A stretch of 64,000 nt of DNA from Hydrogenophilales bacterium (GCA_016719465.1 JADJYY010000038.1:72349-136348), one strand, 5' to 3'; positions 48,828 to 57,892 are shown, counted from the stretch's first letter. Program-made: numbers and translations. The notes: generated from the sequence alone by a model not told the origin.

Positions 48828-51791
48828 ATGCAATCCGCCGCCGATATTCCATCCGCCGCCAGCCTGTCCCACCTCCCCCCGGTTTCCCACGAAGAATCAC
48901 CCCCCGCCTCGCCCTACGCCGACCACAAGATCATCCGCCGCAACGGCGCCGTGGTGGCCTTCGAGCCCGGCAAGATCTCCATCGCCCTGACCAAGGCCTT
49001 CATCGCCGTGAACGGTGGCCAGGCCGCCGCCAGCGCCCGCATCCGCGAGCTGGTGGAGAACCTGACCGGCAACGTGGTGTCCGCCCTGATCCGGCGCCAG
49101 CCCAACGGCGGCACCTTCCACATCGAGGACATCCAGGACCAGGTGGAACTGGCCCTGATGCGCTCCGGCGAGCACGAAGTGGCCCGGGCCTACGTGCTCT
49201 ACCGGGAGAAGCGCAACGAGGAGCGCAACAAGCAGAAGCGCCAGCAGGCCCAGGACCATGCTTTGTTCTGCCTGGAGAGCGGCGAGCGCCGGCCCTTGAA
49301 CCTGGATCACCTCGCCGCCATCGTTTCCGCCGCCTGCGAGGGACTGCCGGAAACCAACCCCCAGGCCATCCTCCAGGCCACCCTGCGGGACATCTACGAC
49401 GGCGTGCCCATGGACGAGGTGCGCAAGTCCCTCATCCTTTCCGCCCGCTCCCTCATCGAGAAGGACCCGGACTACACCTACGTCACCTCGCGCCTGCTGA
49501 TGCACTCCATTCGCCGCGAGGTTCTGGCCGAAGTCATGGGGCTGGGCGAGGAAGTGGGTCAGGCCGAGATGGCCGCCCGCTATGCCGATTACTTCCCCGC
49601 CTTCATCAGGCGGGGCATCGAGGCCGAACTGCTGGACGAGCGCCTGCTGCATTTCGACCTGGATCGTCTGGCCGCCGTGCTGGACGCGAAACGCGACCTG
49701 CAATTCCAGTACCTGGGCCTGCAAACCCTGTACGACCGCTACTTCCTGCACATCGACGAGCGCCGCATCGAGCTGCCCCAGGCCTTCTTCATGCGCGTGG
49801 CCATGGGCCTGGCCCTGAACGAGATCGACCGGGAAGCCCGCGCCATCGAGTTCTACCAGGTGCTGTCCAAATTCGATTACATGAGCAGCACGCCTACCCT
49901 GTTCAACGCCGGCACCCGCCACAGCCAGCTCTCCTCCTGCTACCTCACCACCATCCCGGACGACCTGGACGGCATCTACCAGGGCATCAAGGAGAACGCC
50001 CTGCTGCAGAAATACGCCGGCGGCCTGGGCAACGACTGGACCCGGGTGCGCAGCCTGGGCGCCTACATCAAGGGCACCAACGGCAAGTCCCAGGGCGTCG
50101 TGCCCTTCCTCAAGGTGGCCAACGACACCGCCGTGGCGGTGAACCAGGGCGGCAAGCGCAAGGGCGCGGTGTGCGCCTTCCTGGAAACCTGGCACATGGA
50201 TATCGAGGAATTCCTGGAACTGCGCAAGAACACCGGCGACGACCGCCGCCGCACCCACGACATGAACACCGCCAACTGGGTGCCGGACCTGTTCATGAAG
50301 CGGGTCATGGATAACGCCGAGTGGACCCTGTTCTCCCCGTCCGACTGTCCGGACCTGCACGACCTCTATGGCAAGGCCTTCGAGACCGCCTACCTGCGCT
50401 ACGAGGAGAAGGCCGAGCGCGGCGAGATCAAGGTGTTCAAGAAGGTGTCCGCCCTGGGCCTGTGGCGCAAGATGCTGTCCATGCTGTTCGAGACCGGGCA
50501 TCCCTGGATCACCTTCAAGGATGCCTGCAACGTGCGCTACACCAACCAGCACGTGGGCGTGGTGCACAGCTCCAACCTGTGCACCGAGATCACCCTGCAC
50601 ACCAACGACAACGAGATCGCCGTGTGCAACCTGGGCTCGGTTAATTTGGCCAACCATCTCAAGGACGGCGGTCTCGACCACGACAAGCTGCGCAAGACCA
50701 TCCGCACCGCCATGCGCATGCTGGACAACGTCATCGACATCAACTTCTACAACGTCGGCAAGGCGCGCAATTCCAACCTGAAGCACCGCCCCGTCGGCAT
50801 GGGCACCATGGCCTTCCAGGACGCCCTGCACATGCTGCGCATCCCCTATGCCAGCCCCGAAGCGGTGGAATTCGCCGACCGGGCCATGGAAGCCGTGGCC
50901 TACTACGCCTACTGGGCTTCCACCGACCTGGCCGAGGAACGGGGCCGCTACAGCACCTTCAACGGCTCCCTGTGGAGCCAGGGCATCCTGCCGCAAGACT
51001 CCCTGAAGAAGCTGGCCGAGGAGCGGGGAGGTTATCTCGAAGCCGACTTCTCCGAGACCCTGGACTGGAACGCCCTGCGTAGCCGCATCCTGTCCGTGGG
51101 CATGCGCAACTCCAACTGCCTGGCCATCGCCCCGACGGCGACCATCGCCAACATCGTCGGCGTGTCGGCCAGCATCGAGCCCACCTACCAGAACCTGTTC
51201 GTCAAATCGAATCTCTCCGGCGAGTTCACCGTGGTCAACCAGTACCTGGTGCGCGACCTGAAGGCCCTGAACCTGTGGGACGAGGTCATGGTGGGCGACA
51301 TCAAGTACTTCGACGGCAGCCTGTCCAGGATCGACCGCATCCCGGTGGAACTGCGCGCCCTCTACGCCACCGCCTTCGAGGTGGACCCGGTGTGGCTCAT
51401 CGAAGCCGGCGCCCGCCGCCAGAAGTGGATCGACCAGGCCCAGAGCCTGAACCTCTACTTCCACGGCGCCAGCGGCAAGAAGCTGGACGAGACCTACAAG
51501 CTGGCCTGGATCCGGGGCCTGAAGACCACCTACTACCTGCGCTCCATGGGCGCCACCGCCGCCGAGAAATCCACCGGCCGGGGCGGCGAGCTGAACGCCG
51601 TGTCGAACGGTGGCAACGGTGGCGGCGGCATGGGTGGCGGCATGTCCGCCTCCGGCCTGGGCGCCGGCGGCGGCGTCGCATCGGGTGGCTACATGGCGTC
51701 GTCCAACCTGCCGGAGCCCGAGATAGTAGGCAATGCCTGCACCCTGCGCCCCGGCGATCCCGGCTTCGAGGAATGCGAGGCCTGCCAGTAA
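48828..51791 (+). CDS. nrdA: Class Ia ribonucleoside-diphosphate reductase, alpha subunit
   Basis: ATG at 48828 after AAAGGAGA gives 987 residues; the frame extends to 48762 but that start lies in the NrdR box. Longer than E. coli NrdA (761). N-terminal ATP-cone (about 35-130, KIIRRNGAVVAFEPGKISIA), a second N-terminal segment, then the catalytic barrel with SSCYLTTI, SNLCTEITL (Cys and Glu of radical chemistry) and the C-terminal redox pair ECEACQ after a glycine-rich linker (GGGMGGGMSASGLGAGGG). It reduces NDPs to dNDPs with NrdB. A HDOD gene lies between it and nrdB. Confidence 0.96.
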   Translation: MQSAADIPSAASLSHLPPVSHEESPPASPYADHKIIRRNGAVVAFEPGKISIALTKAFIAVNGGQAAASARIRELVENLTGNVVSALIRRQPNGGTFHIEDIQDQVELALMRSGEHEVARAYVLYREKRNEERNKQKRQQAQDHALFCLESGERRPLNLDHLAAIVSAACEGLPETNPQAILQATLRDIYDGVPMDEVRKSLILSARSLIEKDPDYTYVTSRLLMHSIRREVLAEVMGLGEEVGQAEMAARYADYFPAFIRRGIEAELLDERLLHFDLDRLAAVLDAKRDLQFQYLGLQTLYDRYFLHIDERRIELPQAFFMRVAMGLALNEIDREARAIEFYQVLSKFDYMSSTPTLFNAGTRHSQLSSCYLTTIPDDLDGIYQGIKENALLQKYAGGLGNDWTRVRSLGAYIKGTNGKSQGVVPFLKVANDTAVAVNQGGKRKGAVCAFLETWHMDIEEFLELRKNTGDDRRRTHDMNTANWVPDLFMKRVMDNAEWTLFSPSDCPDLHDLYGKAFETAYLRYEEKAERGEIKVFKKVSALGLWRKMLSMLFETGHPWITFKDACNVRYTNQHVGVVHSSNLCTEITLHTNDNEIAVCNLGSVNLANHLKDGGLDHDKLRKTIRTAMRMLDNVIDINFYNVGKARNSNLKHRPVGMGTMAFQDALHMLRIPYASPEAVEFADRAMEAVAYYAYWASTDLAEERGRYSTFNGSLWSQGILPQDSLKKLAEERGGYLEADFSETLDWNALRSRILSVGMRNSNCLAIAPTATIANIVGVSASIEPTYQNLFVKSNLSGEFTVVNQYLVRDLKALNLWDEVMVGDIKYFDGSLSRIDRIPVELRALYATAFEVDPVWLIEAGARRQKWIDQAQSLNLYFHGASGKKLDETYKLAWIRGLKTTYYLRSMGATAAEKSTGRGGELNAVSNGGNGGGGMGGGMSASGLGAGGGVASGGYMASSNLPEPEIVGNACTLRPGDPGFEECEACQ

Positions 51792-51801
51792 GGGCGTCGG
51801 C

Positions 51802-52677
51802 ATGACCCCCCAAGAACTGGCCGGGGAGGTTTCCAGCCTCTTCAGCCTGCCCGACCTGGTGATCCGGGCCTGCGCGGTGATGGATTCCCCCACCGCCACG
51901 GCCCAGGACCTCATCGAGGTCATCGAAATGGACGCCAACCTGGTGGCCACCGTGCTGCGCCTGGCCAACTCGGCGCTCTACGCCGGCCGCGGCAACATCG
52001 CGACCCTCAACCGCGCCGTGGCCCTCATCGGCCAGAACGCGGTGCGCGATCTGGTGCTGGCCACCGCCGCCGTCGATACCTTCCGGGGGATCCCCAAGGA
52101 AGCGGTGGACATGGACTCCTTCTGGGAGAACAGCACCACCTGCGCCGTCATCGCCCGGCTGATCGCCGGCCGGGGCCGCATGCGGGATGGCGAAAGCCTG
52201 TTCCTGTCCGGCCTGCTGCACAGCGTCGGCCGCCTGGTGTTCCTTGCCCGGCTCCCGGTGGAGTGCGGTGAAGTGCTGGCCCTGGTGCGCTCCGGGGAGC
52301 TGTCGCTGAACGACGCGGAAGTCCGCGTTTTCGGTTTCAGCCATGCCGAGGTGGGCGCAGCGTTGCTGGAAGGCTGGGGCCTGCCCGCACGGCTGACCCT
52401 GCCGGTGCGCTACCAGCTCGATCCCGCCGCCGCCCCGGATTACCCCAGGGAGTGCGCCATCCTCCACCTGGCCGCCGAGATGGCCTGCGACATCGCGCCC
52501 TGCCTCAAGACCATGCTCGAAGCCGAGACCTACGTGCCCGACCCGCTCGCCGTCGACTGCATGCAATTGCTGGGCCTCACCCCCGCCGCACTGACCGAAA
52601 TCAGCCTGGACGCCATGGCCGCCAGCCTGGAAATCCTGGAAATCATCAAGCCGACCACCAGCGTCACCTACTGCTGA
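51802..52677 (+). CDS. HDOD-domain protein between nrdA and nrdB
   Basis: ATG at 51802 gives 291 residues. The HDOD domain (HD-related output domain) covers about 10-210: LPDLVIRACAVMDSPTATAQ, DANLVATVLRLANSALYAG, ALIGQNAVRDLVLATAA, LFLSGLLHSVGRLVF. HD metal-ligand residues are not complete, as usual for HDOD proteins, which are thought to act as signalling scaffolds. It sits 10 bp after nrdA and 32 bp before nrdB, so it is co-transcribed with ribonucleotide reductase; a role in its control is conjecture. Confidence 0.88.
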   Translation: MTPQELAGEVSSLFSLPDLVIRACAVMDSPTATAQDLIEVIEMDANLVATVLRLANSALYAGRGNIATLNRAVALIGQNAVRDLVLATAAVDTFRGIPKEAVDMDSFWENSTTCAVIARLIAGRGRMRDGESLFLSGLLHSVGRLVFLARLPVECGEVLALVRSGELSLNDAEVRVFGFSHAEVGAALLEGWGLPARLTLPVRYQLDPAAAPDYPRECAILHLAAEMACDIAPCLKTMLEAETYVPDPLAVDCMQLLGLTPAALTEISLDAMAASLEILEIIKPTTSVTYC

Positions 52678-52709
52678 CCTGATCCATTCGAAAACCGAAG
52701 GAGACCACC

Positions 52710-53978
52710 ATGCTGAACTTCGAAGACGACATCCCCGCCGCCCCCGGCCGCCCCGCCATGCCCCCCATGGGCATGCCTCCCGGCATGGACGCCATGCCCC
52801 GCCTGCAACCCCGCATGCCCGAACCCACCCCGGCCTGGACCCCCACCGTACCTGTCCCCCCCTTTGAAAAAGGGGGGCCAGGGGGGATTCCGCCGACGCC
52901 GAATCAACCCGCTACCGCCCAATATCCCACCCGACCCGCCGCCGACGAAGACATCGCCCGCCGCCGCGTCCGCGTCGAGGACAAGCTCATCATCAACGCC
53001 AAGGCCGACGTCAACCAGCTCGTCCCCTTCAAGTACAAGTGGGCCTGGGAGAAGTACATCGCCGCCTGCGCCAACCACTGGATGCCCCAGGAAGTGAACA
53101 TGAACCGGGACATCGCCACCTGGAAGGACCCCAACGGCCTGAGCGAGGACGAGCGCCTCATCGTCAAGCGCAACCTGGGCTTCTTCGTCACCGCCGACTC
53201 CCTGGCCGCCAACAACATCGTGCTGGGCACCTATCGCCAGATCACCGCCCCCGAGTGCCGCCAGTACCTGCTGCGCCAGGCCTTCGAGGAAGCCATCCAC
53301 ACCCACGCCTACCAGTACATCGTGGAAAGCCTGGGCCTGGACGAAGGCGAGATCTTCAACGCCTACCACGAGGTGAGCAGCATCAAGGCCAAGGACGAGT
53401 TCCTGCTGCCGTTCATCGACGTGCTCTCCGACCCCAACTTCAAGACCGGCACCCCCGAGGACGACCAGACCTTCCTGAAGAGCCTGATCGCCTTCGCCTG
53501 CATCATGGAAGGCCTGTTCTTCTACGTCGGCTTCGTGCAGATCCTGGCCATGGGCCGCCAGAACAAGATGACCGGTGCGGCCGAGCAGTACCAGTACATC
53601 CTGCGGGACGAGTCCATGCACTGCAATTTCGGCATCGACATGATCAACCAGATCAAGCTGGAGGAGCCCTGGCTCTGGACCCCCGAGTTCAAGGCCGAAC
53701 TCAAGGGCATGTTCCAGAAGGCCGTGGAACTGGAATACCAGTACGCCGAGGACACCATGCCCCGCGGCGTGCTGGGCCTCAACGCCCCCATGTTCAAGGA
53801 ATACCTGCGCTTCATCGCCAACCGCCGCGCGACGCAAATCGGCCTGGACGAACTCTTCCCCGGCGCCAACAACCCTTTCCCCTGGATGGCGGAGATGATC
53901 GACCTGAAGAAAGAGAAGAACTTCTTCGAGACCCGGGTCACGGAGTACCAGACCGGCGGGGCGTTGGCCTGGGATTGA
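52710..53978 (+). CDS. nrdB: Class Ia ribonucleoside-diphosphate reductase, beta subunit with repeat-derived linker
   Basis: 422 residues. The ferritin-like R2 core begins near residue 90; iron ligands and the tyrosyl site appear in FEEAIHTHAYQYI and DESMHCNFGIDMIN, with LSEDERLIVKRNLGFFVTAD upstream. The first 90 residues are a Pro/Met-rich extension. Within it VPPFEKGGPGGIP (residues 51-63) is the in-frame translation of a G/C repeat (52857-52889) that also occurs outside genes, so a mobile repeat has been absorbed into the linker. NrdB generates the radical for NrdA. Confidence 0.94.
   Translation: MLNFEDDIPAAPGRPAMPPMGMPPGMDAMPRLQPRMPEPTPAWTPTVPVPPFEKGGPGGIPPTPNQPATAQYPTRPAADEDIARRRVRVEDKLIINAKADVNQLVPFKYKWAWEKYIAACANHWMPQEVNMNRDIATWKDPNGLSEDERLIVKRNLGFFVTADSLAANNIVLGTYRQITAPECRQYLLRQAFEEAIHTHAYQYIVESLGLDEGEIFNAYHEVSSIKAKDEFLLPFIDVLSDPNFKTGTPEDDQTFLKSLIAFACIMEGLFFYVGFVQILAMGRQNKMTGAAEQYQYILRDESMHCNFGIDMINQIKLEEPWLWTPEFKAELKGMFQKAVELEYQYAEDTMPRGVLGLNAPMFKEYLRFIANRRATQIGLDELFPGANNPFPWMAEMIDLKKEKNFFETRVTEYQTGGALAWD
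52857..52889. repeat. Dispersed G/C repeat copy inside nrdB
   Basis: CCCCCCCTTTGAAAAAGG followed by GGGGCCAGGGGGGATT. The arms CCCCCCTTT and AAGGGGGG pair, and the GGGGGGATT end is shared with the copies at 61993-62085. It is inserted in phase, leaving nrdB open. Confidence 0.75.
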
Positions 53979-53994
53979 AGCCGAGGTTAGGCCA

Positions 53995-54189
53995 ATGAAC
54001 GAACGCATCACCTACTGCATGCCCTCCCGCTGCCCCCTGAGCGCCGATTGCCAGCGCTACGAGGACGATGCCGCCCGCCACAGCCTGCACCGTACCTACG
54101 CCGACTTCAGCGAGGAACTGGTTCGGCCCGCCGGCGGCCCGGCGAACTGCCCGTTCTATCTGGCAAAGACCCCGGTAACGGTCCAGTAA
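53995..54189 (+). CDS. Small four-cysteine protein downstream of nrdB
   Basis: 64 residues, MNERITYCMPSRCPLSADCQ..., with a Cys-x4-Cys-x5-Cys start and a late NCPFY, which could bind one metal ion. It starts 16 bp after nrdB stops, with GTTAGG-like weak ribosome site, and is likely co-transcribed. I do not know the family. It might be a metal chaperone or accessory to ribonucleotide reductase, but that is speculation. Confidence 0.6.
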   Translation: MNERITYCMPSRCPLSADCQRYEDDAARHSLHRTYADFSEELVRPAGGPANCPFYLAKTPVTVQ

Positions 54190-54218
54190 GCGGAGGAATC
54201 CAGCGTCAAGCTGTTCAG

Positions 54219-54325
54219 TCCCCTCTCCCGCAAGCGGGACCAGCCCGAAGGGCGCAGGACAGCACGGAGTGCTGGTCCCGAGCGGAGCGAGGGATGGGCG
54301 AAAGCCCACAGAGGGTTAGGGTGAG
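54219..54325. repeat. Non-coding repetitive/hairpin element after the nrd genes
   Basis: A 200-bp stretch without a gene holds a small hairpin TCCCGCAAGCGGGA (54226-54239) and larger arms GGGACCAGC (54236-54244) and GCTGGTCCC (54271-54279), followed by GAGCGGAGCGAGGGATGGGC and GGGTTAGGGTGAGG. This resembles dispersed intergenic elements common in proteobacterial genomes. Confidence 0.5.
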
Positions 54326-54389
54326 GAAAAAAGCGTCCCGCCTCTCCCCATCATCAATAAGCACCACCCCACCCCAGGAGACCCCACCC

Positions 54390-54554
54390 ATGCGCAGCCC
54401 CCAAGCCCACGAAGTCAAAGCCCAAATCACCGCATTCCTTGCCAAGGTCAAAACCGACAACGGAGCGACGGTCATCAGGCATAACCGGGGCATTGAACGT
54501 ATGGCACAGATGACAAAGGCGATCCGCGAAGCGCGATCCCACGCGGCCGCCTGA
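54390..54554 (+). CDS. Small helical protein of unknown function
   Basis: 54 residues from ATG 54390 behind CAGGAGACC. MRSPQAHEVKAQITAFLAKV, then IRHNRGIERMAQMTKAIREA: basic, alpha-helical, no cysteine. No family is recognised. It stands between the repeat element and the toxin-antitoxin pair. Confidence 0.45.
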   Translation: MRSPQAHEVKAQITAFLAKVKTDNGATVIRHNRGIERMAQMTKAIREARSHAAA

Positions 54555-54658
54555 GCCCTGCCCGGGGCAAGGCCAGTGGAGCCAACCAGGCGCCCACGGA
54601 TTGCGGGCAATCATTGGCGGTGCTACTTTGGTAACACCGATTGAAGACGGGAGGTCTC

Positions 54659-54940
54659 ATGTCCGCCACCACCACCCTGAAACTCCCTGACGACCTGAAA
54701 GCCCGCATTGCCGTCGCCGCCGAGCAGGCGGGCAAGACTCCTCACGCCTTCATGGTGGAAGCCTTGCAGATGCAGACCGAACTGGCGGAACGGCGGCGCG
54801 AGTTTGTCCAGTCCGCCCTGCTGGCCGAGCAGGAGGTGGCCCAGTATGGCTTGGTCTACGACGCCGACGAGGTATTCAGCTACCTGCGCGACCGTCTTGC
54901 CGGTCGTCCTGCCCAAGAGCCCAAGCCGGTCAAGCTGTAG
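54659..54940 (+). CDS. Ribbon-helix-helix antitoxin (ParD/CopG-like)
   Basis: ATG at 54659 gives 93 residues. N-terminal RHH DNA-binding domain TTLKLPDDLKARIAVAAEQA, helix KTPHAFMVEALQ, then a C-terminal toxin-binding extension (AERRREFVQSALLAEQEVA). It precedes the toxin gene by 3 bp, as antitoxins normally do, and should repress its own operon. Confidence 0.88.
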   Translation: MSATTTLKLPDDLKARIAVAAEQAGKTPHAFMVEALQMQTELAERRREFVQSALLAEQEVAQYGLVYDADEVFSYLRDRLAGRPAQEPKPVKL

Positions 54941-54943
54941 CCC

Positions 54944-55240
54944 ATGACCCGTCTGGTACTGGCGCCACGGGCTTTGCGGGATATGAAACGGCTCGCCGAC
55001 TTCCTGCTGGAAAACAGTCCGCAAGCCGCGCGGGGAACCGGTGACATCCTTCTGGACGGGCTGGTCATTCTGGAGAAGCATCCCCTGATCGGCCGGGTGG
55101 TGGAGGAAGGGTATCGGGAATTGGTGATCTCCCGTGGGCGTAGCGGTTACCTCGCCTTGTATCGCTACGATGCGGAATCTGACAGGGCCGTCATCCTCGC
55201 CATACGGCATCAAAGGGAACAAGGTAATGCCGATGACTGA
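54944..55240 (+). CDS. RelE/ParE-family toxin
   Basis: 98 residues: MTRLVLAPRALRDMKRLADF, LEKHPLIGRVVEEGYRELVI, SGYLALYRYDAESDRAVILA and the terminal IRHQRE block are typical of ParE/RelE toxins, which poison gyrase (ParE) or cut mRNA on ribosomes (RelE). Which of the two applies is undetermined. Coupled to the RHH antitoxin. Confidence 0.88.
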   Translation: MTRLVLAPRALRDMKRLADFLLENSPQAARGTGDILLDGLVILEKHPLIGRVVEEGYRELVISRGRSGYLALYRYDAESDRAVILAIRHQREQGNADD

Positions 55241-55516
55241 GGCAACTTAAAAAAGCAGGTGCCGGATTTCTTCATGGGCGAGTTCGTCTATGCCTGGGGC
55301 AACGACTACGCGGGCAACACGATCTCCAATCTGGACGTCACCCTGCGCACCCTTCAGGCCGTGGCGCCCAAGGCGAAGGTCATCGTGGTCATGCAACCTA
55401 GCGAGGCGGCCCACATCGACAAGCTGCTGGCCTTGTTCCCCGTCCATGCCGTGCTGCAATACCCCATCGCCGAGGAACAGATGCGGGCCGCATTGCTGGA
55501 CTTGGCGTGCAAGTGA
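55241..55516 (+). pseudogene. C-terminal remnant of a conserved protein
   Basis: Starting right at the toxin stop the frame reads GNLKKQVPDFFMGEFVYAWG and continues about 90 residues (YAGNTISNLDVTLRTLQAVAPKAKVIVVM) to 55516. There is no proper start or ribosome site, only GTG at 55259, and the protein begins abruptly in a domain-like stretch, so it looks like the surviving end of a longer gene cut off when the toxin-antitoxin module arrived. A short real gene from GTG 55259 is the alternative. Confidence 0.5.
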
Positions 55517-55593
55517 ATTGGCGGTGAAAAAGGCCGGCTTCGCGATATTTTCCCTGTCTACACTTCCAATCATCCCGGTAAGAACCGTATCCC

Positions 55594-56034
55594 ATGCTTC
55601 CCTCCACCGACATCACCGGCATCGCCCACGTCATCCAGATGGCGGTGGCGCCTGTCTTCCTGCTGACCGGCGTGGCCGGGTTGTTGTCGGTGCTGGTGAA
55701 CCGGCTGGGCCGGGTGGTGGATAGGTATCGCACCCTGGATGGCCGGCTGCCGGAACTGCAAGGTTCGGCGCGCGAATCGGCGGAGTCGGAAATGGCGGTG
55801 CTGGGGCGGCGCACCTGGTTCATCCATCGCGCCATCGCCCTGTGCACCGGCGGTGCGCTGCTGATCTGCATGGTCATCGCCACGCTGTTCATCGGTTCCC
55901 TGGTCAGTTTGGAGGTGTCCATGATCATCGCCTCGCTGTTCATCCTGGCCATGGTTTCCCTGGTGGTTGGCCTGCTGTTCTTCCTGCGCGAAATCCAGTT
56001 GTCCACCGGCCACATCCACGTGCTGCCGCGTTGA
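55594..56034 (+). CDS. DUF2721 family membrane protein
   Basis: 146 residues. N-terminal helix (AVAPVFLLTGVAGLLSVLVN), the conserved NRLGRVVDRYRTLDGR segment, then two helices (LCTGGALLICMVIATLFIG; MIIASLFILAMVSLVVGLLFFL). This matches DUF2721 proteins, inner-membrane proteins of unknown function. Confidence 0.85.
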   Translation: MLPSTDITGIAHVIQMAVAPVFLLTGVAGLLSVLVNRLGRVVDRYRTLDGRLPELQGSARESAESEMAVLGRRTWFIHRAIALCTGGALLICMVIATLFIGSLVSLEVSMIIASLFILAMVSLVVGLLFFLREIQLSTGHIHVLPR

Positions 56035-56116
56035 GTCGCGGCCGTCATTGAGAAAGCCAGAGGGGCCGGGTTTGAACAGGTTTGCCGACCCCTGACGCAT
56101 TTACGCCAACTTCACC

Positions 56117-56788
56117 ATGTGCGGCCGCTACGCCTTCTCCACCCCACCCGCCGACGTGGCCGCCCACTTCGGCTTGGCGGAGTGCGCCGAATACCTGCCC
56201 CGTTTCAACATCCCGCCCGGTACCGACATCCCGGTGATCCGGCTCTCGCCCGAAGGCAAGCGCGTGCTGCACCTGCTGCGCTGGGGGCTGGTGCCGCACT
56301 GGGCGAAGGATCCGGCCATCGGCGCCAGACTGAACAACGCCCGCGCAGAGGGGGTGATGGAGAAGCCTTCCTTCCGCGATGCCTTCCGCCGCCGCCGCTG
56401 CCTGATCCCGGCCAGCGGGTTCTACGAGTGGAAGACCGAGGGGCGGCAGAAGCAGCCCTGGTTCTTCAGCCTGAAGTCGGGCGAGCCCCTGGCCATGGGA
56501 GGCGTGTGGGAGTCCTGGAAGGCGCCGGACGGACGCATCCTGCGCACCTGCGCGGTCATCACCACCGGCCCCAACGCGGTCATGGCGCCGGTGCATGACC
56601 GCATGCCGGTCATTATTTCCCCCGAGCACTGGCAGGAATGGTTTGCCGCGCCGGCCGAGGCGGTGCGGGAATTGCTCGCCCCCGGTCCCGCCGAGCGTTT
56701 GCGGGCCTGGCCGGTGGACCGGCGGGTGAGCCGCGCGACGGCGGACGATCCGGGTCTGATCGAACCCCTGCGCACGGGAGAGGGTTGA
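56117..56788 (+). CDS. SRAP (YedK/HMCES) abasic-site DNA-protein crosslink protein
   Basis: 223 residues starting MCGRY: after Met removal Cys2 is the nucleophile that forms a thiazolidine crosslink with abasic sites in single-stranded DNA. Other active-site segments are LNNARAEGVMEKPSFRDAF, IPASGFYEW and MPVIISPEHWQEW (catalytic His). It protects stalled forks from error-prone repair. Stand-alone gene. Confidence 0.93.
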   Translation: MCGRYAFSTPPADVAAHFGLAECAEYLPRFNIPPGTDIPVIRLSPEGKRVLHLLRWGLVPHWAKDPAIGARLNNARAEGVMEKPSFRDAFRRRRCLIPASGFYEWKTEGRQKQPWFFSLKSGEPLAMGGVWESWKAPDGRILRTCAVITTGPNAVMAPVHDRMPVIISPEHWQEWFAAPAEAVRELLAPGPAERLRAWPVDRRVSRATADDPGLIEPLRTGEG

Positions 56789-56875
56789 TTCAGGACGGGC
56801 CAGCTGCCAGCCGTGGCGGGCGAGGGGGCGCGGTTTCCGCCCCATGCGCAGCATCCCTAGGATGACGCCTCCGGG

Positions 56876-57670
56876 TCACTTCTCCGCCAAGGTGAAACTT
56901 GCCTGCAGCGCGCCGTCACCGGAGCGGATTTCCAGGCTTTCGCCGCTGCGCCGGTAGGTCTCGCCCCGGGCCAGCGCGGCCAGGAACAGGGTCTCCTGAT
57001 CCATGCGGCCATCCGGCTGGGGACAGGCCATCCGGGTCGTCATCAGCGGACCGGCGCGGAAGCGGCGGGTGGCCGCGTCGGCGGTGTAGGGGCCGGAAAA
57101 GCGGTTGCAGCCGGCGTGGCCGGATACCCGGCCGTCGTCGCCGAATTCCATGTGGATCTCGGTGTCCGCCAGCACGCTGGTCACCGCCATCCTGCCGTTG
57201 TTGAGCGCGATCAGGCGCCACTTGCTGCCGGACAGGCTGACGGGCTGGGCCTTGAATAAGGCCAGCAGCGCGCCATCCTTGCCTTCCAGGCGCAGGCTTC
57301 CGGCCTCGACGCGATAGCGGGCGACGGCGCCGAGAGTGGTGGTGTAGTTCGCCGCGAAACGCATGGTCGCGGGTTCGCAGGCGCGCATGGTGCTCGCCAT
57401 GGGCTGGATGCCGAGGGTGCCGTCCCGACCTGCCACGTAGCCGCCCATGATGAGGTTGCAGCCATCGGAGCCGCCGACGCGGCCGGCCTCGAAACTCAGG
57501 GTCGGGGTCGGTTTGGCCGCCACTGGCTGGCCCCCCAGTTCCCGCAACTGCCATTGGCTGCCGTCCAGGGAAGGGGCGACGGGACGCGCGCCCATGGCTT
57601 GCGCCGACAGCGGCAGGATGAACCAAGACAGGAAGAAGGCAAGGCTGATACAGGGCAAGAGAGGGCGCAT
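56876..57670 (-). CDS. Secreted protein with two META domains
   Basis: 264 residues. Signal peptide (LPCISLAFFLSWFILPLSAQA), then two META/HslJ-like domains (about 35-140, LDGSQWQLRELGGQPV...GSDGCNLIMGGY; and 145-262, LSGSKWRLIALNNGRMAV...GHAGCNRFSGPY). Each has the CN motif typical of the domain. META proteins are heat-inducible or stress-related outer-surface proteins. Not part of an operon with the SRAP gene, with which it converges. Confidence 0.88.
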   Translation of the reverse strand: MRPLLPCISLAFFLSWFILPLSAQAMGARPVAPSLDGSQWQLRELGGQPVAAKPTPTLSFEAGRVGGSDGCNLIMGGYVAGRDGTLGIQPMASTMRACEPATMRFAANYTTTLGAVARYRVEAGSLRLEGKDGALLALFKAQPVSLSGSKWRLIALNNGRMAVTSVLADTEIHMEFGDDGRVSGHAGCNRFSGPYTADAATRRFRAGPLMTTRMACPQPDGRMDQETLFLAALARGETYRRSGESLEIRSGDGALQASFTLAEK

Positions 57671-57892
57671 GGCCGCAAAGTCCGGAGATTTCGAAGCCGG
57701 CAGTGTTCCCGCCCGGTCACGGTGAGGTCAAGCCAACGGATTCAGGGACGGGGTTCATCGATGCGGAGGTGTGACGCAGGTCGCAGCCACCGGGCGGATT
57801 CCGGCCCACGATGAAGTCTGTTTCCCGCCACGGGGCGGTGGTGCTCCGGTATCCTGCCACTGGCATCCACCTCATCAACCAGGAGAACGATC

